A stretch of 29,716 bases of DNA from Kiritimatiellia bacterium (GTDB taxonomy: Bacteria; Verrucomicrobiota; Kiritimatiellia; RFP12; UBA1067). Below, piece by piece: positions 23,592 through 29,716 of this stretch. The DNA is taken from NCBI GenBank assembly GCA_016302985.1, contig JAEDMN010000007.1, positions 1 to 29,716 of the forward strand. Reading direction: 5' to 3'. The position numbers and the translations under genes are program-made. Each line of letters opens with the position of its first letter. Positions within the stretch are counted from its first letter, which is position 1. The notes below the pieces were generated by a model. It made no database searches. It was not told the origin of the DNA and worked only from the letters and a program-made list of their open reading frames with translations.

Positions 23592-24893
23592 TTACTTGAC
23601 GGGCACGAGACGGTCCATGCCGCCCATGTACGGGCGCAGGACCTCCGGGATGAGGACGCTGCCGTCCGCCTGAAGGTGCTGCTCGAGGAACGCGACCATC
23701 AGGCGCGGCAGGGCGACACCCGAACCGTTCAGCGTGTGGACGAGCTTCGTCTTGCCGTCCGCGTCCCTGAAGCGGCAGTTCAGGCGGCGGGCCTGGTAGT
23801 CCGTGAAGCAGGAGCAGCTGGAGACCTCCAGCCACTGCTGCTCGCCCGGCGCCCAGAGTTCGAGGTCGTAGCACTTGGCGGCGCTGAAGCCCATGTCGCC
23901 CGAGCAGAGCTGCAGCACGCGGAAGTGGAGGCCCAGGCCGGTCAGGATCGCCTCGGCCTCCTTCACCAGGATCTCAAGCTGCTGGAACGAGGTGGAGGGG
24001 TGGACGAAGTTGACCATCTCGACCTTGTCGAACTGGTGGACGCGCAGCATGCCGCGCGTCATCTTGCCGGCGGAACCGGCCTCGCGGCGGAAGCAGGGCG
24101 TGTAGGCCGTCAGCTTGACCGGCGTCTCGGGCGTGATCTTCGGGAGATTGACGCCGTCGAAGATGTCGTCGCGGTAGAAGTTCGTGACGGGGACCTCGGC
24201 GGTCGGGATCATCCAGAAGTCGTCCAGGTTGGAGTGGTAGAGATCCTCGGCGAACTTCGGCAGCTGGCCGGTGCCCGTCATCGAGGCGGAATTCACCATG
24301 AACGGCGGGAGCATCTCGGTGTAGCCCTGCTCGCGGCAGTGGACGTCCAGCATGTACTGGATGAGCGCGCGCTGCAGCTTGGCGCCCTGGCCGAGGATGA
24401 TCGGGAAGCCGGTGCCCGTGAGCTTGACGCCGCGCGGGAAGTCGAAGATGCCGAGCTTCTCGCCGATCTGCATGTGGTCGGGAATCGGATAGGCGGGATC
24501 CTTCCATTCGCCGACGAAGCGGACGACCTTGTTCGCGGAGGCGTCCAGGCCCGTGGGAATCTCGGGGGCGGGGAGGTTCGGAATCATCAGCAGCGTCTCG
24601 CGCAGATCCGTCTCGACCGTGGCGAGCTCCTTGTCGATCTCGGCGATGCGGTCGCCGATCGTGCGCATCTCGGCCTTGGCCGCGGAGATGTCGCCGCCGG
24701 CCTTCGCGATGTTGCCGATCTCCTTGGAGGCGGCGTTGCGCTTCGCCTTCAGCGTCTCGGTTTCGGCGAGGAGCGCGCGGCGCTTCGCGTCGAGGTCGCG
24801 GGCCTTGGCGACCTTCTCCTGCTCGACGCCGCGGCGCGCCAGCTGCGCGACCACGTTGTCGAAATCTTCGCGGATCTTCTTGATGTCGATCAT
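23592..24893 (-). CDS. serS: Serine--tRNA ligase
   Basis: This 433-residue class II synthetase charges tRNA-Ser with serine in the cytoplasm. The N-terminal antiparallel coiled-coil arm that binds the tRNA long variable arm spans about 25-110 (DLDAKRRALLAETETLKAKRNAASKEIG...). Motif 2 (FRREAGSAGKMTRGMLRVHQF) lies near 266-286 and motif 3 (GSGVALPRLMVAFLEQH) near 388-404. The length is normal. AAAAAAGGAAAG upstream serves as the ribosome-binding site. It may have its own promoter (TATGAT at 24930-24935, minus strand) besides read-through from the LysM gene. No T-box-like leader was seen. Confidence 0.98.
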   Translation of the reverse strand: MIDIKKIREDFDNVVAQLARRGVEQEKVAKARDLDAKRRALLAETETLKAKRNAASKEIGNIAKAGGDISAAKAEMRTIGDRIAEIDKELATVETDLRETLLMIPNLPAPEIPTGLDASANKVVRFVGEWKDPAYPIPDHMQIGEKLGIFDFPRGVKLTGTGFPIILGQGAKLQRALIQYMLDVHCREQGYTEMLPPFMVNSASMTGTGQLPKFAEDLYHSNLDDFWMIPTAEVPVTNFYRDDIFDGVNLPKITPETPVKLTAYTPCFRREAGSAGKMTRGMLRVHQFDKVEMVNFVHPSTSFQQLEILVKEAEAILTGLGLHFRVLQLCSGDMGFSAAKCYDLELWAPGEQQWLEVSSCSCFTDYQARRLNCRFRDADGKTKLVHTLNGSGVALPRLMVAFLEQHLQADGSVLIPEVLRPYMGGMDRLVPVK

Positions 24894-24929
24894 GTCTGTG
24901 CTTCTTTCCTTTTTTGGAAAAACGGATAA

Positions 24930-24935
24930 ATCATA
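24930..24935 (-). promoter_or_regulatory. Possible -10 element for serS
   Basis: On the minus strand TATGAT lies in the 57-bp gap between the LysM gene and serS, about 36 bp before the serS ATG. No matching -35 was found, so this is tentative. Confidence 0.3.
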
Positions 24936-24950
24936 CCGTAACCGCGATCG

Positions 24951-25988
24951 TCATTGCCCGGACGAGACGACGATGCGCGAGCCCGGGGCGAGGAACATCT
25001 CGAGTTCCGAACGGTCCCTGGGGGCGAGCTTCATGCCGAGTTCGCGGAACCGGGAGGCCGGCGAGGCGCCGGATTCGATCGGGTAGACGCCGCTCTTGGC
25101 CGTCTTCGAGACCGAGAGGTAGTAGCGCCGGAAGAACTGGCCGTTCTTGTTCAGGGAGAGGTCCGCGGTGCCGTCCCCGTACACGACGAGGGCCGCGCTG
25201 GGGAAGTCGAGCACGCGGACCGAGTCGCCGGGCTGCAGCCTCTCCCACTTCACGTCGGGGTTGAGGCGCGCGACCGCGGCGGGCGTGGTGCGGTGCTCGC
25301 GGGCGATGCGCTCGCGGCCGTCGCCGCGGCGCACGGTCGCGATCGTCGTCCAGGGCGTGGGCTGGCCGGAGAGCAGCAGCTCCAGGTTGAGGTCCCCGAG
25401 GCGGCGCATGAGGGGGTCCTTGAGGTCCGCCATCGTGGGCCGGCGGGAAAGCTTCTGGATCGTGTCGACGGCGATCTTCGCGTTGCCCTGCTGTTCGGCC
25501 TCGACGAGCTTGCGCAGCAGGACCTGGTCGCCGCGGGGACGGTCCTCGAGGGTCTTCAGGATGCGGTCCACCAGGGCCTGGGCCGCAGGCGAAATCTTCG
25601 TTCGCGGGGGCTTCGCGTCCTTCGGCTGCGAAGCCGGGGACGCCACGGGGATGGTCGCCGGCTTCGGCTGCGCCGCGGGGGCGGCGCGCCTGGAGGTCGC
25701 GGGGGACGCGGCGTCCTGAGCCGACGGGCGGGGCGGGGCGGCCTTCGGCGCCGGCGCAGGTGTCGGCGCGGTCTCCTGACGGGCCGGCGCGGGGGCCTGC
25801 AGCGCGGCGGGGGGCATCCGGGGACGCGGTTCGGCGTCGGGGCCCTTCGTCCGCGACTTCACCTTGTAGCAGATGAACGCGATCAGCACGAGCGCGGCCG
25901 CGCCCGACACGACCCAGCGGAGGAGATGCTTCTCCTCTCCGTCGTGCGGGCGGTACAGCAGCCCGTATCTGCCGCGTTCGAACGCCAT
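24951..25988 (-). CDS. Membrane-anchored LysM protein with a degenerate L,D-transpeptidase-like C-terminus
   Basis: The product is 345 residues. A single transmembrane segment lies around 24-42 (LRWVVSGAAALVLIAFICYKV). A long Ala/Pro-rich spacer follows, then a helical region. A LysM-like module lies at about 211-261 (TIATVRRGDGRERIAREHRTTPAAVARLNP...LQPGDSVRV) and should bind peptidoglycan. The last ~85 residues look like the YkuD fold (SAALVVYGDGTADLSLNKNG, RYYLSVSKTAKSGVYPI, then MKLAPRDRSELEMFLAPGSRIVV). The central HG...SHGC(I/V)R catalytic block is missing and no cysteine lies in this part. It is probably a non-catalytic cell-wall-binding protein. It lies 19 bp downstream of yajC and no clear ribosome-binding site was found. 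The YkuD relation is my reading by eye. Confidence 0.7.
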   Translation of the reverse strand: MAFERGRYGLLYRPHDGEEKHLLRWVVSGAAALVLIAFICYKVKSRTKGPDAEPRPRMPPAALQAPAPARQETAPTPAPAPKAAPPRPSAQDAASPATSRRAAPAAQPKPATIPVASPASQPKDAKPPRTKISPAAQALVDRILKTLEDRPRGDQVLLRKLVEAEQQGNAKIAVDTIQKLSRRPTMADLKDPLMRRLGDLNLELLLSGQPTPWTTIATVRRGDGRERIAREHRTTPAAVARLNPDVKWERLQPGDSVRVLDFPSAALVVYGDGTADLSLNKNGQFFRRYYLSVSKTAKSGVYPIESGASPASRFRELGMKLAPRDRSELEMFLAPGSRIVVSSGQ

Positions 25989-26007
25989 GGCGGTGTGCGG
26001 AGGCCGC

Positions 26008-26433
26008 TTACTTCGCGGCCGGCGCCTCCTCGGTGACCACGCTCTGGACGGCGGCGCGCGCCACCTCGACGACGACGCCGTCGGCCAGCTCGATGCGGAA
26101 GGTCTTGTCCTTCGCCTCGACGATCTTGCCGATGAAGCCGCCCGCGAAGAGCACCTTGGCGCCGGCGCGGAGCTCGTCGATCATCTTCCGGCGCTCCTTC
26201 TCCTTGCGCTGCTGCGGCCTGATCATCATGAAGTAGAAGAGCGCGAAGATGAGCAGCATCGGCACGAGCATGCCGAAGCCGGACTGCTGCTGGGGCGCGG
26301 CCGCGGGCGCGGCGCCTTCGGCGGCCGGCTGGGTCTCGGTGGCCGCCGCGGGGGCGGCAGGGGCGGCCGCGGGCGCGGCCTGGACGGACGCCGCGGGGGC
26401 GGCGGCCTGGGCGAAGAGGAAGGGTGCGTTCAT
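26008..26433 (-). CDS. yajC: Sec translocase accessory subunit YajC
   Basis: The 141-residue product is an inner-membrane protein that associates with SecDF. The membrane segment is MLVPMLLIFALFYFMMIRPQQRKEKERR, containing the family hallmark RPQQ followed by basic residues. The cytoplasmic part follows (AGAKVLFAGGFIGKIVEAKDKTFRIELADGVVVEVARAAVQSVV). The ~50-residue Ala/Pro-rich N-terminus is longer than in E. coli YajC. AAAAGGAC precedes the ATG. It follows tgt by 50 bp, the classic tgt-yajC order. secD and secF, which usually come next, are replaced by the LysM gene and serS. Confidence 0.95.
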   Translation of the reverse strand: MNAPFLFAQAAAPAASVQAAPAAAPAAPAAATETQPAAEGAAPAAAPQQQSGFGMLVPMLLIFALFYFMMIRPQQRKEKERRKMIDELRAGAKVLFAGGFIGKIVEAKDKTFRIELADGVVVEVARAAVQSVVTEEAPAAK

Positions 26434-26483
26434 TTTTTTGTCCTTTTCTTGTTGTCGTAAACCTGTTGTCTGAAATCCCGCCG

Positions 26484-27638
26484 TCATCCCCGCGGATTCC
26501 GGCCCGTTCCGGCGCCGGCCGCCTGCATGCGGTGGAGCTCGCGGCGCCAGTCCTCGAAGGTTCCCGCGTCGATCGCGTCGCGCATCTCCTTCGCAAAGGC
26601 GCAGAGGCGGTGGACGTTGTGGATCGTCAGCAGCCGCACGCCGAGGATCTCGCCCGCGTGCACGAGGTGGCGGACGTAGCTGCGCGTGAAGTTCCGGCAA
26701 CAGTAGCATGTGCAGCCGTCCTCGACCGGCCCGTCGTCCTTCTCCCATTTCGCCGCCTTGATCGCGACGTTGCCCCAGCGCGTGAGCGCCGTGCCGTGCC
26801 GCGCGACGCGCGTCGGGATCACGCAGTCGAACATGTCGACGCCGCGCGCGACGCATTCGGCCATCTGGGTCATCACGCCGAGCCCCATCACGTAGCGCGG
26901 CTTGTCCTCGGGCAGGAAGGGGGCCGAGGCCTCGACGGCCTGGTACATCGTCTCCTCGGGCTCGCCGACCGAGACGCCGCCGATCGCGTAGCCTGGGAAG
27001 TCCATCTTCACGAGCTCCTCCGCGCAGTGGCGGCGGATGTCGTCGTAGGCGCCGCCCTGGACGATGCCGAACACGAGCTGCCCCGGCGCATGCGGCGCCT
27101 CGAGGGACATCTTCGCCCACTTGATCGTCGTCTCCACGCTCTTCTCGGCGCGCCGGCGGTCGCAGGGCCACGGCAGGCACTCGTCGAACACCATCGCGAT
27201 GTCGCTGCCGATGATGCGCTGGATCTCCATGGACTCCTTCGGCCCCAGGAAGATGCGGCGGCCGTCGAGATGCGAGTTGAACCAGCAGCCCTCCTCCGTG
27301 AGCTTGCGCATCTTGGCGAGGGAGAAGACCTGGAAGCCGCCCGAATCGGTGAGGATCGGCTTGTCCCAGCGCATGAACCGGTGCAGTCCGCCCGCGTGCG
27401 TCATGACGTCCATGCCGGGGCGGAGGTTCAGATGGTAGGTGTTGCCGAGGATGATCTGCGCGCCGCATGCGTCCAGGTCGCGCGGCTCGAGCGCCTTCAC
27501 GGTGCCCTGCGTGCCCACCGGCATGAAGACCGGGGTCTCGACCGGGCCGTGCGCCGTCCACAACACGCCCGTACGCGCGCGTGAACGCGCGTCTCTAGTA
27601 CGGACTACGAAAGTCCCGGGTGTCGGGGGTGTTTCCAT
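26484..27638 (-). CDS. tgt: Queuine tRNA-ribosyltransferase
   Basis: This 384-residue enzyme exchanges guanine-34 for preQ1 in the anticodon of tRNAs with GUN anticodons, a step of queuosine synthesis. Visible landmarks are TDSGGFQVFSL (general acid D98), GGVSVGEPEE, MFDCVIPTR with the nucleophilic Asp, and the zinc site CTCYCC followed 25 residues later by His (CxCx2Cx25H). The ATG at 27638 (METPPTPGTF) is chosen because a good promoter lies immediately upstream. An in-frame ATG at 27677 would lie within or before that promoter. The predicted leader is only ~4 nt, so translation is probably leaderless. It is the first gene of the minus-strand unit. Confidence 0.97.
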   Translation of the reverse strand: METPPTPGTFVVRTRDARSRARTGVLWTAHGPVETPVFMPVGTQGTVKALEPRDLDACGAQIILGNTYHLNLRPGMDVMTHAGGLHRFMRWDKPILTDSGGFQVFSLAKMRKLTEEGCWFNSHLDGRRIFLGPKESMEIQRIIGSDIAMVFDECLPWPCDRRRAEKSVETTIKWAKMSLEAPHAPGQLVFGIVQGGAYDDIRRHCAEELVKMDFPGYAIGGVSVGEPEETMYQAVEASAPFLPEDKPRYVMGLGVMTQMAECVARGVDMFDCVIPTRVARHGTALTRWGNVAIKAAKWEKDDGPVEDGCTCYCCRNFTRSYVRHLVHAGEILGVRLLTIHNVHRLCAFAKEMRDAIDAGTFEDWRRELHRMQAAGAGTGRNPRG

Positions 27639-27641
27639 GCG

Positions 27642-27677
27642 ACCTGAAAGTATACGAAAAAGAGGGGACTGAATCAA
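27642..27677 (-). promoter_or_regulatory. Promoter of tgt (TTGATT-17-TATACT), leaderless
   Basis: On the minus strand, TTGATT (27677-27672), a 17-bp spacer and TATACT (27654-27649) form a good sigma-70-type promoter. The predicted start is near 27642, 4 nt before the tgt ATG, and no Shine-Dalgarno sequence fits in the leader. Confidence 0.7.
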
Positions 27678-27689
27678 GGGCGCGGATTA

Positions 27690-27705
27690 TGGTATAATCG
27701 GGCGG
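27690..27705 (+). promoter_or_regulatory. Extended -10 promoter of the outer-membrane barrel gene, leaderless
   Basis: TGG-TATAAT (TATAAT at 27693-27698) is a perfect extended -10 element. The predicted start at about 27705 is adjacent to the ATG at 27706. It fires divergently from the tgt promoter, whose -35 lies 15 bp away. Confidence 0.7.
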
Positions 27706-28599
27706 ATGTCCCTGCCGAAGATGACCGCCGTCCTGCTTTCCCTCCTCGCCTGCGTCGCGCAGGCGGGGACGAACGACCTGTCCCGCGGAGGAACCGCGGC
27801 CACGAACGGACTGGCGGCCGCCACCCTGTCGCGCCTCACGGGCTTCGTGAAGGCGGACGTCCGCACGGCCTACCATGCCCGCGGCCGCATCCTCGAGCGC
27901 GGGCCCATGGCGATGACGCTGTCGCGCCTCGGGTACGACACGGACCTCCTGGGCCGCTTCGGCTTCTGGAACTGGAACGTCTCCTCCCTCGGCCGTTCGC
28001 GCCAGAGCGTCCACCGGCGCCCGTTCCACGAGGTCGACGTCGGCGCCTACTGGCGCTACGACGTGGCGTTCGACGACGCGGCGAAGTGGAAGCTGACGAC
28101 GGACGTGATGAAGGACTGGATCACGCTCGACGGCTACACCGAGTCCTACCGCGCCCGCAAGGTCAACGCCACCATCAGCGAATGGCGCCTCGAGCAGGCG
28201 CTCGAGAACCCCTACGTCACGCCCTACTACCTGATCCGCCGCGGCGTGCACCCGACGGACTGGACCTATTACCGGACCGGCGTGCGCCACGCCTTCAAGC
28301 TGCCCTGGGACTTCACCTTCACGCCGGCCTTCTTCGTCGAAAGCGGCGACGAGCGCTTCTACGAGCGCCGCTACGGGGCGCCCGTGGACAAGCGCCGCCG
28401 CCACCATTCCGGCCCCATGTCCGTCAACCTGCTGCTGGACCTCTCCTGGAAGGCGTCCGACAACCTCTCCTTCTACGCCAACGTGCAGCAGTACGACCTC
28501 GTGAGCGAATCCGCCCGCGACAACGTCCGCGCCCGCAACGTGCGCGAAGGGCGGCGGGACCTCACCATCTTCGCCGCGGGCCTCCGGGTCCGTTTCTAA
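27706..28599 (+). CDS. Predicted outer-membrane beta-barrel protein
   Basis: The 297-residue product has a Sec signal peptide (MSLPKMTAVLLSLLACVAQA) and then alternating amphipathic stretches rich in Tyr, Trp and Phe, such as WRYDVAFDDAAKWKLTTDVMKDW, FKLPWDFTFTPAFFVESG, SVNLLLDLSWKASDNLSFYANVQQYD and LTIFAAGLRVRF. The chain ends in Phe preceded by alternating hydrophobics, the usual C-terminal beta-signal for BAM-dependent insertion. No named family is recognised, and its cargo or role is unknown. The start codon directly follows an extended -10 promoter. yggU begins 20 bp downstream. Confidence 0.7.
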   Translation: MSLPKMTAVLLSLLACVAQAGTNDLSRGGTAATNGLAAATLSRLTGFVKADVRTAYHARGRILERGPMAMTLSRLGYDTDLLGRFGFWNWNVSSLGRSRQSVHRRPFHEVDVGAYWRYDVAFDDAAKWKLTTDVMKDWITLDGYTESYRARKVNATISEWRLEQALENPYVTPYYLIRRGVHPTDWTYYRTGVRHAFKLPWDFTFTPAFFVESGDERFYERRYGAPVDKRRRHHSGPMSVNLLLDLSWKASDNLSFYANVQQYDLVSESARDNVRARNVREGRRDLTIFAAGLRVRF

Positions 28600-28619
28600 A
28601 CCATCAAAACGCGCTTGAA

Positions 28620-28910
28620 ATGGCAAATTACTTCACGGAAACGTCCGAGGGAATAATTCTCAATGTCAAGGCGCAGCCGCGGTCCTCGAAGGCGGGGATC
28701 GACGGCCTGCTGGGCGACGCGGTGAAGGTGCGCATCCGCTGCGCGCCGGTCGACGGCAAGGCGAACAAGGAGCTCGTCGAGACGCTTGCGGACGCCTTCG
28801 ACGTCGCGAAGTCGGCGGTCGTCTTCAAGGGCGGCGAGACGTCCAAGACGAAGCGCCTGCTGCTGAAGGGCGTGAGCGCGGACCGGGTGAAGTCCGTGGT
28901 GGAGGGCTGA
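28620..28910 (+). CDS. yggU: DUF167 / YggU family protein
   Basis: The 96-residue product matches the small, widely conserved but uncharacterised YggU family: GIILNVKAQPRSSKAGIDGLLGDAVKVRIRCAPVDGKANKEL carries the typical QPxxS and PPVDGxAN blocks, and FKGGETSKTKRLLLKG the later conserved KG-x-T-S-x-x-K. No Shine-Dalgarno sequence is seen before the ATG. Codons 11-16 (GGA ATA ATT CTC AAT G..) reproduce the first 16 bases of the repeat element at 402-420 and include an ATA codon that is unusual in such GC-rich DNA. It lies 2 bp upstream of rnhB. Confidence 0.88.
   Translation: MANYFTETSEGIILNVKAQPRSSKAGIDGLLGDAVKVRIRCAPVDGKANKELVETLADAFDVAKSAVVFKGGETSKTKRLLLKGVSADRVKSVVEG
28650..28667 (+). 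repeat. Near-exact copy of the 402-614 repeat element inside yggU
   Basis: GGAATAATTCTCAATGTC matches the forward element at 402-420 (GGAATAATTCTCAATGGTC) at all positions except one deleted G. The 16-base run 28650-28665 is exact. It lies in the yggU coding region 30 bases after the start codon. It may be chance reinforced by a conserved peptide (GIILN), or a genuine sequence relation. Confidence 0.5.
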
Positions 28911-28912
28911 CC

Positions 28913-29599
28913 GTGGTCACCCTCGAGCTCGAACAGGCCGCAGGCGGCATCGTGCTGGGCATCGACGAGGCCGGGCGGGGCCCGCTCGTCGGCGGCGTCT
29001 ACGCCGCGGCCGTCACCGCCCCGCTCGCCCGCGCCGCGGAGCTGCTCGCGGGCGACTGGCGCGCGGTGAACGACTCGAAGAAGCTCTCCGAGAAGCGCCG
29101 CGAGGCCCTGGCCGAGGTGATCCGGAACACGGCGGACTGCACCTGGTGCGTCGCCTCCGCCTCCCCCGCGGAAATCGACCGCCTGAACATCCTCCGCGCG
29201 ACCCACCTCGCGATGCGCCGCGCGGCGCTCGGCGTGGCCGCGAAGCTGGGCTGCACGAACCTGCCGCGGGCGGAGGAGCCGGGACTCTGGCAGGCGCCGC
29301 CGGACGACCCGTTCCCGTGCATCCTCGTCGACGGCCTCGCCGTGCCGACCCTCCCGTTCCCGTCCCGGAACGTCGTGAAGGGCGACGCGAAGTCCCTCTT
29401 CATCGCCGCGGCCTCGATCCTCGCCAAGACGGCCCGCGACGCGGACTGCCTCCGCCTCGAGGCGCTCTACCCCGGCTACGGCTTCGCGCAGCACAAGGGC
29501 TACCCGACCCCCGCCCACCTCGAGGCCCTCAACCGCCTCGGCCCCTGCCCCGAGCACCGCCGCAGCTTCGGCCCCGTCTCGCAGATGACGCTGTTCTGA
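28913..29599 (+). CDS. rnhB: Ribonuclease HII with a C-terminal clamp-binding motif
   Basis: The 228-residue product removes misincorporated ribonucleotides by cutting RNA-DNA junctions. GIDEAGRGPLVG gives the catalytic D18 and E19, ILVDG gives D140, and VVKGDAKSLFIAAASILAKTARD supplies the remaining active-site region. YPGYGFAQHKGYPT is the conserved tyrosine/lysine block. About 25 extra residues (roughly 108-134, LGCTNLPRAEEPGLWQAPPD) precede the LVDG motif compared with typical RNase HII. The last five residues are QMTLF, identical to the end of MutS. The start is taken as GTG at 28913, 2 bp after yggU, since no in-frame ATG precedes the catalytic motif. Confidence 0.95.
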   Translation: MVTLELEQAAGGIVLGIDEAGRGPLVGGVYAAAVTAPLARAAELLAGDWRAVNDSKKLSEKRREALAEVIRNTADCTWCVASASPAEIDRLNILRATHLAMRRAALGVAAKLGCTNLPRAEEPGLWQAPPDDPFPCILVDGLAVPTLPFPSRNVVKGDAKSLFIAAASILAKTARDADCLRLEALYPGYGFAQHKGYPTPAHLEALNRLGPCPEHRRSFGPVSQMTLF

Positions 29600-29716
29600 C
29601 GGACGCAACGCGATTTTATGCAAGACCAACTCGTCGGAGGGGTTTGCCCAGGGCTGTCGCAGACGTACCGTCAAGCCTTCGGCAAACACAGAGGGGTGGA
29701 GGATACGCAGAGGGCG
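29600..29716 (+). other. Right-edge sequence, no gene assigned
   Basis: A short frame opens at ATG 29618 (MQDQLVGGVCPGLSQTYRQAF) and runs off the end of the window. It has no ribosome-binding site and no recognisable family. The purine-rich stretch CACAGAGGGGTGGAGGATAC near the edge looks intergenic. No terminator was seen after rnhB. Confidence 0.3.

Noticed and set aside
27639..27677. Longer tgt start at 27677
   Set aside because: The added codons would lie on the TTGATT-17-TATACT promoter, and they add residues not typical of the family's N-terminus.
29600..29612. 13-bp inverted match (CGGACGCAACGCG) to the 42-bp minisatellite at 118-130
   Set aside because: Matches of this length between GC-rich segments are expected by chance in a window this size, and no flanking similarity extends it.
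29618..29716. New gene starting at the right edge
   Set aside because: The short frame has no ribosome-binding site or recognisable motif, and the end is cut off, so it cannot be supported.

Overview
The window is GC-rich bacterial DNA that fits the PVC superphylum, most likely a Kiritimatiellota (gut or rumen type) genome. This is inferred from gene content: a giant autotransporter-associated beta-strand repeat protein, a DUF1080 protein, a DUF1549/DUF1553 + DUF1501 + heme-tailed cassette of the kind common in Planctomycetes and Verrucomicrobia, a secreted GH92 alpha-mannosidase, and a Gram-negative-type beta-barrel protein. No rRNA, tRNA, transposase or CRISPR array was recognised.

Layout. 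1-400 holds the decayed remains of a McrB/EVE-like restriction gene with a 42-bp minisatellite inside it. 402-614 holds an array of an 18-19 bp element, three copies forward and then three inverted. Next comes a textbook sigma-54 (-24/-12) promoter driving two small heat-shock protein genes, closed by an intrinsic terminator. From 1700 a long plus-strand run begins at an extended -10 promoter lying directly on the mutS start codon: mutS, grpE, dnaJ, GH92 mannosidase, rsmE and the 2063-residue beta-strand repeat protein, with gaps of at most about 90 bp and an ATGA overlap between dnaJ and the mannosidase. Two hairpins end it. A DUF1080 gene with its own promoter and terminator follows. Then comes a four-gene overlapping unit: a Tat-signal DUF1549/1553-like protein, DUF1501, a PPC-like protein with two C-terminal CxxCH heme motifs, and a coiled-coil membrane protein. 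It meets a minus-strand unit (tgt, yajC, a LysM/degenerate L,D-transpeptidase protein, serS and a small membrane protein) at a shared hairpin. tgt and a plus-strand outer-membrane barrel gene diverge from back-to-back promoters that both give nearly leaderless transcripts. yggU (DUF167) and rnhB end the window.

How the genes work together. The left half combines protein quality control (two sHsps, GrpE, DnaJ), mismatch repair and rRNA modification, with a mannosidase placed between dnaJ and rsmE. MutS and RNase HII end in the same clamp-binding pentapeptide, QMTLF, which suggests both are recruited by the replication sliding clamp. The central unit looks like an exported complex of unknown function. 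In it the Tat signal and the heme motifs sit on different proteins from those that carry them in the better-known planctomycetal versions.

The best candidates for something undescribed are the oppositely oriented repeat array upstream of a sigma-54 heat-shock promoter (with a near-exact echo in the yggU coding start), the rearranged Tat/heme/DUF1501 cassette, and the clamp-motif RNase HII.
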